Origin: Sporichthyaceae bacterium
GTDB taxonomy: Bacteria > Actinomycetota > Actinomycetes > Sporichthyales > Sporichthyaceae
DNA length: 47,645 nucleotides
NCBI GenBank assembly: GCA_036269075.1
Contig: DATASX010000063.1
Location: forward strand, 1 to 47,645
Direction: 5' to 3'
A model generated the notes under the pieces. That model ran no database searches, was not told where the DNA came from, and saw nothing but the letters and a program-made list of their open reading frames with translations. Position 1 is the first letter of the stretch. Each line of letters starts with the position of its first letter. Below, in pieces: positions 1 to 8,130 of the stretch. A program made the translations under genes and the position numbers.

Positions 1-328
1 GATCAGCCAGGCCCAACTCCAGGGCGACCTCGGCGTAGGCCGAACGCTCGGCGAAGTCCAACTCCTGGGACTGCTCCCAGGTCTGCGGGTCCACCCAGGC
101 GGGGCGCTCCGCCTCGTGCCGGTCCAGGGAGTCCGCGACCCGTTCGGCCATGGCCAGCACCTGCTCGCCGTGCAGCATCGCGATCTGCCGCTCGATCAGC
201 CCGATGCGGGCCAGCACGTCGGTGCCGTCGGTGGCCGCGCCGGTCCAGGTGGTCTCGTCGGCGGTGGCCGCGAGCCAGTCCAGGGCCTCCTCGACCGACA
301 TGAGTCGGTTCGAACTGGTGTTCGACAT
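1..328 (-). CDS. DUF222/HNH-endonuclease-like protein (13E12 repeat type), N-terminal part, runs off left edge
   Basis: Reading the minus strand from ATG at 328 gives an uninterrupted frame to base 1. The frame has an acidic N-terminus (SVEEALDWLAA), a helical stretch with RIGLIERQIAMLHGEQ, and ends at the edge in AYAEVALELGLAD. That last segment resembles the region of DUF222 proteins that precedes the long helical domain; in the family a C-terminal HNH nuclease domain usually follows, but it would lie outside this window. A second in-frame ATG at 301 is an alternative start. An AT-richer stretch (about 330-400) lies just upstream and probably carries the promoter. The family is multicopy in actinobacteria and its cellular role is poorly known. 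Assignment rests on about 109 residues only. Confidence 0.6.
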   Translation of the reverse strand, partial: MSNTSSNRLMSVEEALDWLAATADETTWTGAATDGTDVLARIGLIERQIAMLHGEQVLAMAERVADSLDRHEAERPAWVDPQTWEQSQELDFAERSAYAEVALELGLAD

Positions 329-895
329 GAGACTATTCTCGTCGAGTTTTCTCATCTCTGCAAGGGAAAACAGAGATTACCCGGATCTCTTTTCCGGTGG
401 CCTGGGCCGGTGTCGAGCGGTGCGTCCGTCGTGGTTGCGCGCCGTTACGGAGCCCGGATCCAGCGCACTTCGGCCGGGCCGCACGAGGTGCGGTCTGCCC
501 TTGACGGCCCACGCCGGCCCGCTGGATCCGGATCGAACTGCCCGTGGCCGCCCGCCGTAAGTGATTCTGCAGTCACCCGTACCGGCCTTGGAACCCGCTG
601 ACCGACGAGCGACGGATCTCCCGATCGGTTGCGGTCCGTTCCCGCTTCTTCGTAATGGCGCTTGAACCGCAACCACCAAATCCGCACCCAGCAGAGTCGA
701 TACAACGGCGCCCACCAACGACATCGATCCGGATGCAGCGCGCGACACAACCGGCCGGCAGGCCTGCACAACCCCGGCGGCATCCAGGAGCGCGCTACAT
801 CCGGGTGCCGTAACGGCGGCGCCCAACCCCAACGCGCCGCACCGCTGCAAACGGCGCCCAACCACGACAACGCCAGCCGCGTTCCGGCCGCGCGT
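329..895. other. Intergenic region, no convincing gene
   Basis: This is about 570 bases between the left-edge gene and the end of paaK. All frames here give Arg/Pro-rich translations without recognisable domains or good ribosome binding sites. The left 70 bases are AT-richer than the surroundings and probably hold the promoter of the DUF222-like gene. Nothing else is supported. Confidence 0.5.
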
Positions 896-2182
896 TCAGC
901 CCTCTCGCAGGTCGATGACCCGCCGCATCTTCCCGGCGGAGCGCTCCACCTCCCCCGGGTCCCGGACCAGCGCGGTGACGCTCACCCCGATCGTCTCCTT
1001 GATCGACGTCACCAGATCGGTGCCGGCGGCCTGGGCGAGCGCCGCGGAGACGTCCGTGCGTCGTTCGACATGCACGGTCAGCTGGTCCATGCGACCGGCC
1101 CGGGACAGGTGGAGCTGGAAGTGCGGCGCGAGCGCCGGTGAGCGCAGGATCAACTCTTCGATCTGCGTCGGGAACAGGTTCACCCCGCGCAGGATGATCA
1201 TGTCGTCGGTCCGGCCGGTGATCCGTTCCATTCGGCGCATCGGGCGCGCAGTGCCGGGAAGCAGTCGGGTCAGGTCGCGGGTGCGGTAGCGGACGATCGG
1301 CATGGCTTGCTTCGTCAGCGAGGTGAACACCAGTTCCCCGACCGAACCTTCGGGCGCAACGGCGCCGGTGACCGGATCGACAATCTCCGGGTAGAAGTGG
1401 TCCTCCCAGATGTGCAGGCCGTCCTTGGACTCGACGACCTCCTGCGCGACGCCGGGGCCGATCACCTCGGACAGCCCGTAGATGTCGGTGGCCCAGACGC
1501 CGAGGCGGGTCTCGATCTCGGTGCGCATCGCCTCGGTCCACGGCTCGGCGCCAAGGATCGCGTAGCGCAGCGAGCACCCGGCCGGGTCCAGGCCCTGCCG
1601 TTCCATCTCGTCGAGGATCGCCAGCAGGTACGACGGCGTGACCATGATGAGGTCGGGGCAGAAGTCACGGATCAAAGAGACCTGACGCTCCGTCATACCC
1701 CCCGAGATCGGGACCACCGTGCAACCGAGACGCTCCGCGCCGTAGTGCGCGCCCAGTCCTCCGGTGAACAGGCCGTATCCGTAGGCGTTGTGGACGAGGT
1801 GGCCCGGGCGCCCGCCGGCGGCCCGGATCGAGCGGGCCATCACCGTGGCCCACACGTCGAGATCACCGGAGGTGTAGCCGACCACGGTGGCCCGCCCGGT
1901 AGTGCCGGACGAAGCGTGCACCCGGGCCACCTGCTCCCGCGGTACAGCGAACATCCCGAACGGATAATTCGCGCGCAAGTCGGCCTTTGCGGTGAACGGG
2001 AACGCCGCCAGGTCGGCCAGTTCCCGGCAGTCGTCGGGATGTACCCCGGCCGCGGTGAACGCGGCGCGGTAGTGCGGGACGTTGTCGAAGGCATGGCGCA
2101 GCGACCACTGCAATCGGCCCAGCTGGAGCTCGCGCAGTTCGTCGATCGATGCCGTTTCGATCGGATCCAGTTCTGCCGTCAC
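896..2182 (-). CDS. paaK: Phenylacetate-CoA ligase
   Basis: Activates phenylacetate to phenylacetyl-CoA with ATP, the first step of the aerobic hybrid phenylacetate pathway; cytoplasmic. The 428-residue product has the expected family length. The AMP-binding loop SSGTTGRATVVGYT lies at about residues 91-104, followed by the AYGYGLFTGGLGAHYG segment, the YGLSE motif and a YRTRDLTRLL segment typical of PaaK. The C-terminal domain has GRTDDMIILRGVNLFP. Start is GTG at 2182, with a GAGG-like sequence upstream, 12 bases after the paaE stop. It is last in the paaABCDE-K operon, so substrate activation and ring epoxidation are co-expressed. Downstream pathway genes (paaG, Z, J, F, H) are not in the window. 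Confidence 0.96.
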   Translation of the reverse strand: MTAELDPIETASIDELRELQLGRLQWSLRHAFDNVPHYRAAFTAAGVHPDDCRELADLAAFPFTAKADLRANYPFGMFAVPREQVARVHASSGTTGRATVVGYTSGDLDVWATVMARSIRAAGGRPGHLVHNAYGYGLFTGGLGAHYGAERLGCTVVPISGGMTERQVSLIRDFCPDLIMVTPSYLLAILDEMERQGLDPAGCSLRYAILGAEPWTEAMRTEIETRLGVWATDIYGLSEVIGPGVAQEVVESKDGLHIWEDHFYPEIVDPVTGAVAPEGSVGELVFTSLTKQAMPIVRYRTRDLTRLLPGTARPMRRMERITGRTDDMIILRGVNLFPTQIEELILRSPALAPHFQLHLSRAGRMDQLTVHVERRTDVSAALAQAAGTDLVTSIKETIGVSVTALVRDPGEVERSAGKMRRVIDLREG

Positions 2183-2194
2183 TGCAGTCCTGCC

Positions 2195-3235
2195 TCAGAC
2201 GTCGAAGTCGACGGCGATCGCGTCGGAGACCGGGTGCGTCTGGCAGGTCAGCACCTGACCGGCGGCAACCTCCTTCTCCTCCAGCGCGTAGTTGCGTCGC
2301 ATGGTCGCCTCGCCGGCCACCAACCGGGCTCGGCACGTGCCGCACACCCCGCCCTTGCAGGCGAACGGCAGGTCCGGCCGCACCCGTTGGGCACCGTCGA
2401 GCACTGCCATCCCGGCCGGGAGTTGGAAGGTCGTGGCCCGCCCGTCCAGGATCACGGTGACCGCGGCGCCGTCAGTGACCGCGGCATCAACGTGTGTGAC
2501 CTCGATCGGCGGATCCTCACCGACCCAGAACAGCTCACGGTGGATGGAGCGGTCCGGCACGCCGGAGGCGCGCAGCAGGTCGATCGCGTCGGTGACCATC
2601 CCGAATGGGCCGCACAACCACCAGTGGTCGACGGCCGGCACGTCCACGACGACCGGGAGCAGCGAAGCAAGTTTCGCCGCGTCCAGGCGCCCGTTGAACA
2701 GCTCCACCTCCTGCGGTTCACGGGAAAGCACGTGCACCAACTGCATTCGGGTCGGGTAGGCGTCCTTCAGGTCCGCGACCTCGTCGGCGAACATCACCGT
2801 GTCCGAGCGCCGGTTGCCGTAGATCAGCGTGATCCGGGAACTCGGGTCGGCCGACAGCACCGAGGCGGCGATGGAGAGCATCGGCGTGATCCCCGAGCCG
2901 GCTGCGATCAGCACGTGCTGCCCCGGGTCCTCGAGGTCAGGCGTGAACGAGCCCGCCGGGGGCGCGACGTCGAGAACGTAGCCCGGATGCAGGTCGTGGA
3001 TCAGCCACCCGGACACGGCGCCGCCGGGCACCTCGCGGACCCCGATCCGGGGCGCGGCCCCGACCGGGGCACAGATCGAGTACGAGCGTCGCTCGGCGCC
3101 GCGGCACACGGTGAGGCTCTGCCCGGCCGCGAACGCGAACTCCGCAGCTGCCTCGGGCGGGACGTGGAAGGTGATCGCGGCCGAGTCGTCGGTCAGCCGG
3201 TCGATCGTCTCGACCGTAAGCCGATGGAATCTCAG
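2195..3235 (-). CDS. paaE: Phenylacetyl-CoA 1,2-epoxidase reductase subunit
   Basis: Passes electrons from NAD(P)H through FAD and a [2Fe-2S] centre to the PaaABC oxygenase. The mature-like N-terminus (RFHRLTVETIDRL) matches PaaE. The FAD motif RSYSIC, nucleotide-binding AAGSGITPMLS and a C-terminal plant-type ferredoxin domain CKGGVCGTC plus a later Cys (LTCQTHP) are all present. There is no ATG, GTG or TTG at the expected start. The best match to the family begins at a CTG at 3235 whose last two bases are the first two of the paaD stop codon (CTGA). That gives 346 residues. A more upstream start would add an Arg-rich segment made from paaD in another frame and is unlikely. Confidence 0.93.
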   Translation of the reverse strand: MRFHRLTVETIDRLTDDSAAITFHVPPEAAAEFAFAAGQSLTVCRGAERRSYSICAPVGAAPRIGVREVPGGAVSGWLIHDLHPGYVLDVAPPAGSFTPDLEDPGQHVLIAAGSGITPMLSIAASVLSADPSSRITLIYGNRRSDTVMFADEVADLKDAYPTRMQLVHVLSREPQEVELFNGRLDAAKLASLLPVVVDVPAVDHWWLCGPFGMVTDAIDLLRASGVPDRSIHRELFWVGEDPPIEVTHVDAAVTDGAAVTVILDGRATTFQLPAGMAVLDGAQRVRPDLPFACKGGVCGTCRARLVAGEATMRRNYALEEKEVAAGQVLTCQTHPVSDAIAVDFDV

Positions 3236-3780
3236 AACGGCTTCACCGCCTCGAACGGCTCCCGGCAGGACCGGCAGCGGTACAGCGCCTTGCAGGCGGT
3301 GGCGCCGAACTCCGCGGTGCGCTCGGTGTCCGCAGCGCCACAGTTCGGGCACGGCACCGGGTCCGGGCCGCTCCCCAGCGTCAGCGCCACCGGCCCGGTG
3401 CGCGCCGGACCCGGCGGGGCGATCCCGGCGCTGCGCAGCTTCTCGTGGCCCTCCGGGGTGATCCAGTCGGTGGTCCAGGGCGGCGCCAGGGCCGTCCGCA
3501 CGACCACGTCGGCCCACCCGGCACGGTTCAGCCGGGCACGCAGGTCCGCACCGATCTCATGCATCGCCGGGCACCCGCTCCAGGTCGGGGTGATCGTGAC
3601 AACGAGCGCGTCGGCGGTCTGTTCGACCGAACGCAGGATCCCGAGGTCGGCGACGGTGAGATTGGGCAGCTCCGGATCCGGAGTGGCCGCGGCGACCTCC
3701 CACGCGGTTCGGGATGTCACCACCACTGCAGATGTTCGCTTGTGCTCCTCACTCGTTCCTCGCTCGTCGCAGTCGCTCAC
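3232..3780 (-). CDS. paaD: Phenylacetyl-CoA epoxidase accessory protein PaaD (Fe-S assembly, MIP18/DUF59 type)
   Basis: PaaD proteins carry an N-terminal DUF59 domain and a C-terminal Cys-rich domain, and are thought to help build the iron centre of the epoxidase. Visible here are PDPELPNLTVADLGILR, PTWSGCPAMHEIG, and a C-terminal pair CPNCG and CRSC likely to bind metal. Start GTG at 3780 overlaps the paaC stop as GTGA. The first roughly 20 residues (SDCDERGTSEEHKRTSAV) are not typical of the family. They are encoded by a GAGCGA/GAGTGAGGA-rich stretch that looks like an inserted small repeat, so a GTG just after it may be the ancestral start. 182 residues from this start. Confidence 0.93.
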   Translation of the reverse strand: MSDCDERGTSEEHKRTSAVVVTSRTAWEVAAATPDPELPNLTVADLGILRSVEQTADALVVTITPTWSGCPAMHEIGADLRARLNRAGWADVVVRTALAPPWTTDWITPEGHEKLRSAGIAPPGPARTGPVALTLGSGPDPVPCPNCGAADTERTAEFGATACKALYRCRSCREPFEAVKPF

Positions 3781-4634
3781 CACGTTGCGCCCGGGTACTC
3801 GCGCGCCACGGACTGCATCTCGGCGAGCGCGTAGCCCATCGCCTCGGTGTGCACGCCGTCGCGACCGAATCGACCGCCGACGCCGGCCAGTCCGGCAAGT
3901 TCCGGGCGTGCCAGCCCAGCCGTCGCAAGCACCGTGTCCAGAGTGGCGTCGAACGCCGCTCGCGACGCCACCGCGAGCGCATGCGCGTCGGGTCGGAACA
4001 ATTCGTCCACCAGCGGCCACACCTCGTCCAACGCCCGCTGCATCCGGCGGTGCGACAACTCGGTCCCGTCGCCCAGGCGCACCACCCAGCCGGCCGCGTA
4101 ATCGCGGTGGTAGGCCAGTTCCTTGACGCCCTTGGCCGTGATCGCCGCCAGCAGGTGGTCGGGTGCGGTGGTCAGCGCCTCGAAGAGCTCAAGACGCCAG
4201 ACCGAGAACACGAACAGACGGGCCATCAGATCCGCGAAGTCGGCGTCGCTGCGTTCGGCCAGTCGGACGTTGCGGAACTCCGGCTCAGTGCGCAGGAACG
4301 CCAGTTCGTCCTCGGTCCGGCCGAGGATCCCGCCCGCCCGACTCAGCAGCATCCGCGCCTGGCCGAGCAGGTCCAGCGCGACGTTGGCCAGCGCGGTCTC
4401 CTCCTCCAGTTCCGGCATCCGGGTCATCCACTGGGTCAGTCGATGGCTGTAGATCAGGGCGTCGTCCCCGAGCGCCAGGCAGTACCGGGCCAAGGCGGCG
4501 GGGTCGAGGCCGGCCGGGACTCCTGCGTCGATGCCCTCGAGCGGGTCCGAGAACCCGGTTCCGAAGGCCCAGCGCTCCGACCCGTCGGCCTCGATGGCCA
4601 GCAGGTCGTACGGATTCTCGTCGTGACTGTCCAT
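3777..4634 (-). CDS. paaC: Phenylacetyl-CoA 1,2-epoxidase subunit PaaC
   Basis: Ferritin-fold structural subunit that pairs with PaaA; it has no active di-iron centre in the characterised complex. Matching segments include YCLALGDDALIYSHRLTQW, ALANVALDLLGQARMLL, KELAYHRDYAAGWVVRLGDG and LFRPD. The product is 285 residues, close to family length. ATG at 4634 overlaps the paaB stop (TGATG); a GTG one codon earlier (4637) is equally possible. Overlaps paaD downstream by four bases, consistent with translational coupling for a stoichiometric complex. Confidence 0.96.
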   Translation of the reverse strand: MDSHDENPYDLLAIEADGSERWAFGTGFSDPLEGIDAGVPAGLDPAALARYCLALGDDALIYSHRLTQWMTRMPELEEETALANVALDLLGQARMLLSRAGGILGRTEDELAFLRTEPEFRNVRLAERSDADFADLMARLFVFSVWRLELFEALTTAPDHLLAAITAKGVKELAYHRDYAAGWVVRLGDGTELSHRRMQRALDEVWPLVDELFRPDAHALAVASRAAFDATLDTVLATAGLARPELAGLAGVGGRFGRDGVHTEAMGYALAEMQSVAREYPGATW

Positions 4635-4924
4635 CACATATGCGGAACGTCGTCGGGGATGGCGTAGAACGTGGGGTGCCGGTAGACCTTGTCGCCGGAC
4701 GGGGCGAAGAACGGGTCCTTCTCGTCCGGGCTCGACGCGAGGATGTCGGCGGCGGCCACGACCCAGATGCTGACCCCCTCGTTGCGTCGGGTGTAAAGGT
4801 CGCGGGCGTGGCGCAGGGCCATCTCCGGGTCGGCAGCGTGCAGGCTGCCGACGTGCACGTGGTTCAGCCCGCGCTTACCGCGCAGGAATACCTCGAACAG
4901 CGGCCAGTCCGAACGCGGGCTCAT
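4634..4924 (-). CDS. paaB: Phenylacetyl-CoA 1,2-epoxidase subunit PaaB
   Basis: Small 96-residue bridging subunit of the PaaABCE multicomponent oxygenase. The N-terminal [20 protein letters not shown], the middle [20 protein letters not shown] and the C-terminal [12 protein letters not shown] match the family closely. ATG at 4924 overlaps the paaA stop (ATGA). It ends at the paaC start. Essential for the complex in characterised organisms; no oddities seen. Confidence 0.96.
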   Translation of the reverse strand: MSPRSDWPLFEVFLRGKRGLNHVHVGSLHAADPEMALRHARDLYTRRNEGVSIWVVAAADILASSPDEKDPFFAPSGDKVYRHPTFYAIPDDVPHM

Positions 4925-5862
4925 GCCGGGCCCCGTTTCGCGGCGTGCGCGGACGCGGCCTCGCGGACCCAGGCGCCGTCCTCGTGTGCGGCCCGTCGGG
5001 CCGCGATGCGCTGGGCGTTGCACGGTCCGTTTCCCTTCAGCACCGCGTCGAACTCCGTCCAGTCGACCTCTCCGAAGTCGTAGTGCCCGCGGTCGGAGTT
5101 CCACACCAGGCCCGGGTCGGGCAGCGTGATGCCGAGCTTCTCCGCCTGCGGGACGGTCATGTCGACGAACCGTTGCCGCAGTTCGTCGTTGGTGTGCCGC
5201 TTGACGCCCCAGGCCATGGACTGCGCGGTGTTCGGTGAACGGTCGTCCGGCGGGCCGAACATCATCAGCGAGGGCCACCAGAACCGGTCGGTGGCGTCCT
5301 GGACCATCTCCTGCTGCGCCGCGGTGCCCCGCATCATCGTCAGCAGCAGCTCGTAGCCCTGCCGCTGGTGGAACGACTCCTCCTTGCAGACCCGGATCAT
5401 CGCCCGGGCGTAGGGGCCGTAGGAGGAGCGGCACAGCGGCACCTGGTTGCAGATCGCGGCACCGTCGACCAGCCAGCCGATCACGCCGACGTCCGCGTAG
5501 GTCAGCGTCGGGTAGTTGAAGATCGAGGAGTACTTCTGACGCCCGGTCAGCAACTTCTCGGTCATGTCGGTCCGATCGGCGCCCAGGGTCTCGGCGGCGC
5601 TGTACAGGTACATGCCGTGCCCGGCCTCGTCCTGGACCTTGGCGATCAGGATCGCCTTGCGGCGCAGCGACGGGGCACGGGTGATCCAGTTGGCTTCCGG
5701 CTGCATGCCGATGATCTCGGAGTGCGCGTGCTGCGCGATCTGCCGGATCATCGTGGCCCGGTAGGCCTCGGGCATCCAGTCGCGCGGTTCGATCCGCTTG
5801 TCGTGCGCGATCGTGTCCTCGAAGTGCCCGGACAGCTCCGCCTCGGCGGCAACGCTCGTCAT
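4921..5862 (-). CDS. paaA: Phenylacetyl-CoA 1,2-epoxidase catalytic subunit PaaA
   Basis: Di-iron oxygenase subunit that epoxidises the ring of phenylacetyl-CoA. The 313-residue product has paired ExxH iron-ligand motifs, EAGH at about 79-82 and ESFH at about 162-165, in the expected ferritin-like helices, plus [16 protein letters not shown] and the C-terminal [16 protein letters not shown] typical of actinobacterial PaaA. First gene of the operon. Its start is 30 bases from the inverted repeat at 5893-5908 that also faces the divergent TetR gene, so repression by that regulator is likely. Confidence 0.97.
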   Translation of the reverse strand: MTSVAAEAELSGHFEDTIAHDKRIEPRDWMPEAYRATMIRQIAQHAHSEIIGMQPEANWITRAPSLRRKAILIAKVQDEAGHGMYLYSAAETLGADRTDMTEKLLTGRQKYSSIFNYPTLTYADVGVIGWLVDGAAICNQVPLCRSSYGPYARAMIRVCKEESFHQRQGYELLLTMMRGTAAQQEMVQDATDRFWWPSLMMFGPPDDRSPNTAQSMAWGVKRHTNDELRQRFVDMTVPQAEKLGITLPDPGLVWNSDRGHYDFGEVDWTEFDAVLKGNGPCNAQRIAARRAAHEDGAWVREAASAHAAKRGPA

Positions 5863-5892
5863 GCGGCGGGCCCCTTCCCGTCGGCATTTACA

Positions 5893-5908
5893 TACCGATC
5901 ATTCGGTA
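5893..5908. promoter_or_regulatory. Perfect inverted repeat, likely operator of the TetR/PaaR-type repressor
   Basis: TACCGA-TCAT-TCGGTA is a perfect 6-base-arm inverted repeat in the 82-base gap between paaA and the divergent TetR gene. PaaR-type TetR repressors of actinobacteria are known to bind ACCG...CGGT palindromes in front of paa genes, so binding here would control both directions. The core ACCG(N6)CGGT is seen directly; the regulator assignment is inferred from position. Confidence 0.75.
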
Positions 5909-5944
5909 AGTTATCCTAACCCGGTGCGGGTTGACCAGACATCC

Positions 5945-6559
5945 ATGGCGGGCGGTGCTCCGCGTCGCCGGGGGCGGCCCGGGCACGACCTCGAGTCGGT
6001 GCTGGCGGCCGCGGTCGAGGTGTTCAACGAACGCGGCTACGACGGCACCAGCATGGAGGACCTGGCCGGGCGGCTCGGGGTCGCCAAGTCGGCGATCTAC
6101 CACCACGTCTCCGGCAAGGAAGAACTGCTGCGAATGGCGCTGGACCGGGCCCTGGACGGTTGGGCCGAGGCGGCCGAGGCGGCCCGCGCCACCGACGCCC
6201 CGGCCATCGAGCGTCTCCAGGTGCTGGTCCGCGGGGCGGTCGCGGTCCTGCAGGACCGGCTGCCCTACGTGACGTTGCTCCTGCGGGTCCGCGGCAACAC
6301 CGAGGTGGAGCGCCACGCCCTGGCTCGGCGCCGCGCGTTCGACCGCCTGGTGGCCGGGCTGGTGCGGCAGGCCGAGCAGGAGGGCGACATCCGCCCCGAT
6401 GTCGACCCCACGGTGACCGCGCGACTGCTGTTCGGGCTGGTCAACTCGACCGTGGAGTGGTACCGACCCGGCCGGCGGCCGCCCGGGCCGGAACTGGCCG
6501 ACGCGGTGTGCGCGGTGGCCTTCGACGGCCTGCGGCGCGGGCTCAGCCGGCCGGGATGA
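5945..6559 (+). CDS. TetR-family regulator, probable PaaR-type repressor of the paa operon
   Basis: 204 residues. The N-terminal helix-turn-helix is clear: a basic arm RRRGRPG, then AAAVEVFNERGYDGTSMEDLAGRLGVAKSAIYHHVSGKEEL over about residues 18-60. The C-terminal ligand domain is TetR_C-like, with ARLLFGLVNSTVEWYRP. It is divergent from paaA and shares an 82-base control region with the perfect repeat at 5893-5908. In related bacteria such proteins release DNA when phenylacetyl-CoA is present. GTG at 5924 is an alternative start and would add seven residues. Its 3' end overlaps, tail to tail, the small peptide gene at 6543-6671. Confidence 0.9.
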   Translation: MAGGAPRRRGRPGHDLESVLAAAVEVFNERGYDGTSMEDLAGRLGVAKSAIYHHVSGKEELLRMALDRALDGWAEAAEAARATDAPAIERLQVLVRGAVAVLQDRLPYVTLLLRVRGNTEVERHALARRRAFDRLVAGLVRQAEQEGDIRPDVDPTVTARLLFGLVNSTVEWYRPGRRPPGPELADAVCAVAFDGLRRGLSRPG

Positions 6560-6671
6560 TCGTGCAGCCCTGATTGATCACGCAGCTGATCAGATGGCCG
6601 CCGCCGAGCAGGCCGCCCGCGGCCGAGAAGATCGCGTTGAGGATGCTGCTGAGCAGGTTGAGCAGAAACAT
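6543..6671 (-). CDS. 42-residue hydrophobic Gly-rich peptide with two cysteines, unknown function
   Basis: A small gene below usual annotation length. ATG at 6671 is preceded by AGGAG seven bases away, and the frame stays open to TGA at 6543. The peptide begins MFLLNLLSSILNAIF, continues SAAGGLLGGGHL, and ends with a hydrophobic tail holding Cys30 and Cys36 (ISCVINQGCTII). It lies 110 bases after the coupling protein of the di-iron monooxygenase on the same strand, so it could be the last gene of that operon or have its own promoter. It overlaps the end of the TetR gene by 17 bases. Its N-terminal half resembles the 39-residue peptide at 26244-26363. No signal peptidase site or known family is evident; a membrane-active or secreted peptide is my inference. 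Confidence 0.6.
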   Translation of the reverse strand: MFLLNLLSSILNAIFSAAGGLLGGGHLISCVINQGCTIIPAG

Positions 6672-6781
6672 GAGCAACTCCTGGGAACCTCAGGACAGGT
6701 GATGTGCTGCCTCTCCCAAGGTGCGCCCACGCAATCGAGGCAGCCAGTGGGTTTTGTCACCCGTGGCCCCGATTCCTCGGA

Positions 6782-7102
6782 TCAGCGCGCGGGCTGTACC
6801 CGATTCACCGCCGCGCCACGCTCGGCGTGAACGCTGAATTGGGTCTCGCTCTTGTCGGCGTAGCCGACGAAGCTGGTCATGGTGACCAGCCAGTTGGCCA
6901 GCGTGATGGGGGCGCCGAGTTCGGCCTCGACCGCGGCCATGTCGACCACGATGTCGCCGCGGCCCTGGATCTTCCAGTACGGGCCCTCATCGGTGATCAC
7001 AACGTCCTGGCCGCTGCTCTCCAGGGCGTCGATGGTGGCGTCGGCGGCGCTGCCCTTCATCAGGACCAGCACCGTGCGGAAGCCCTGGTCCGTCGGGGTC
7101 AT
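6782..7102 (-). CDS. Di-iron monooxygenase coupling/effector protein (MmoB/DmpM family)
   Basis: Small 106-residue regulatory component that binds the hydroxylase and tunes catalysis, without cofactors. Matching segments are VLVLMKGSAADATIDALESS, ITDEGPYWKIQGRGDIVVD and LGAPITLANWLVTMTSFVGY, the classic MmoB/DmpM fold signature. ATG at 7102 overlaps the beta-subunit stop (ATGA). A longer reading would be Arg-rich and lacks similarity. Last of the four components. Confidence 0.94.
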   Translation of the reverse strand: MTPTDQGFRTVLVLMKGSAADATIDALESSGQDVVITDEGPYWKIQGRGDIVVDMAAVEAELGAPITLANWLVTMTSFVGYADKSETQFSVHAERGAAVNRVQPAR

Positions 7103-8130
7103 CGGGCACCTGCCACGCCGAGGCCGACGGCGGTCTCGTGCGCCGCCTCGACGGCCTGGGTCAGGGTGTCGCCGAAGACCCCGGCAAGCCGGGGTACGGC
7201 CGCGTAGACCTCGACCAGCGGCCGGGTCGCCTCGACGACCCGTGGGGTCCACCGGGCGACCCACTCGGTGACTGTCCGCCGGTTGTCCATTGCCGCCGGG
7301 ACACCGTCGGCGGTGATCATCCGGACGAACTCGGCCGTCCAGTCGGCCTCCCGGGCCCGGTCACGGTCGAAGGAGGCCGTGATGAGCTTGGTGACCACGT
7401 CGCCGTGGAACGGCGCGTGCCGCAGCAGACGGCTCACTGCGACTTGGGAGACGATGGGGTCGAAGCAGAGGTTGATCGCGACGATCGTCTCGCCCCAATC
7501 CTTGACCCCGAAGCAGATCTCCTCGACGACCTGACGCAGCGGTTGGTAGCGCTCGGACTCCAGCCAGGCCTGCTTGGCCCCGGTGGAGTCGAAGCCGGGC
7601 ACGGTCTCCTCGAGGGCCAGCAGCCAGTGCACGATGTCCTGGGAGTGCCGGGCCCGGTCGAAGGTCTCGAAAAGCATCGAGGCGACAACTGTGTCGGACA
7701 GGCCTTCGCGCGAGGCCGAGAACATGCCCCGGTAGAGGCCGTACTCGACGAAGGACCACACCGCGTAGTGGTCGCGCAGGACCGCGTCGCGCCAGACCGG
7801 GTCGATGTCGGTCGCGGCGCAGGGCGCCACGTCGACGGTGAGCCGGTCGATCGCCCGTTCCTGCTCGGCCTGCATCCGCATGTACGGGCGCTGCCACAAC
7901 GCGGACGGGTCGCGGAAGTCGTGCCAGTCCGGGTGGCGCAGCAGCGTGGATTCCTCGATGAACCCCGGGCGGCCGTCGGGGGTGCGCAGGTAGGAGTTGC
8001 CCTTGTCCCACCAGTTGCCCAGCTTCGGTTGGACGTGGAGGTTGACCGCCTCGTACTCGCTCGGGCGCTTCTTGCGGGAGTTGATGTAGGTGAAGTCCCG
8101 CGCCTGTTTCGCCGGCGCCGGGACGGTCAT
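7099..8130 (-). CDS. Soluble di-iron monooxygenase hydroxylase beta subunit
   Basis: 343 residues, ferritin-like structural subunit of a bacterial multicomponent monooxygenase. It has the N-terminal FTYINSRKKRPSEYEAVNLH typical of propane/tetrahydrofuran/phenol-type beta subunits, WDKGNSYLRTPDGRPGF, and a helix FVEYGLYRGMFSASREGLSD followed by DRARHSQDIVHW. Start ATG at 8130 overlaps the alpha stop (ATGA). It pairs with the alpha subunit and lacks the complete iron ligand set, as expected. Confidence 0.95.
   Translation of the reverse strand: MTVPAPAKQARDFTYINSRKKRPSEYEAVNLHVQPKLGNWWDKGNSYLRTPDGRPGFIEESTLLRHPDWHDFRDPSALWQRPYMRMQAEQERAIDRLTVDVAPCAATDIDPVWRDAVLRDHYAVWSFVEYGLYRGMFSASREGLSDTVVASMLFETFDRARHSQDIVHWLLALEETVPGFDSTGAKQAWLESERYQPLRQVVEEICFGVKDWGETIVAINLCFDPIVSQVAVSRLLRHAPFHGDVVTKLITASFDRDRAREADWTAEFVRMITADGVPAAMDNRRTVTEWVARWTPRVVEATRPLVEVYAAVPRLAGVFGDTLTQAVEAAHETAVGLGVAGAR

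Noticed and set aside
500-590. tRNA-like pieces on minus (a GTGA...TCAC stem with an eight-base loop and a GTTCGATCC-like string)
   Set aside because: The putative T arm does not pair and no acceptor stem can be formed; not a tRNA.
1307-4126. Long plus-strand frame antisense to paaK, paaE and paaD
   Set aside because: Same effect; it crosses several well-defined genes on the other strand and has low-complexity Arg/His/Gly composition.
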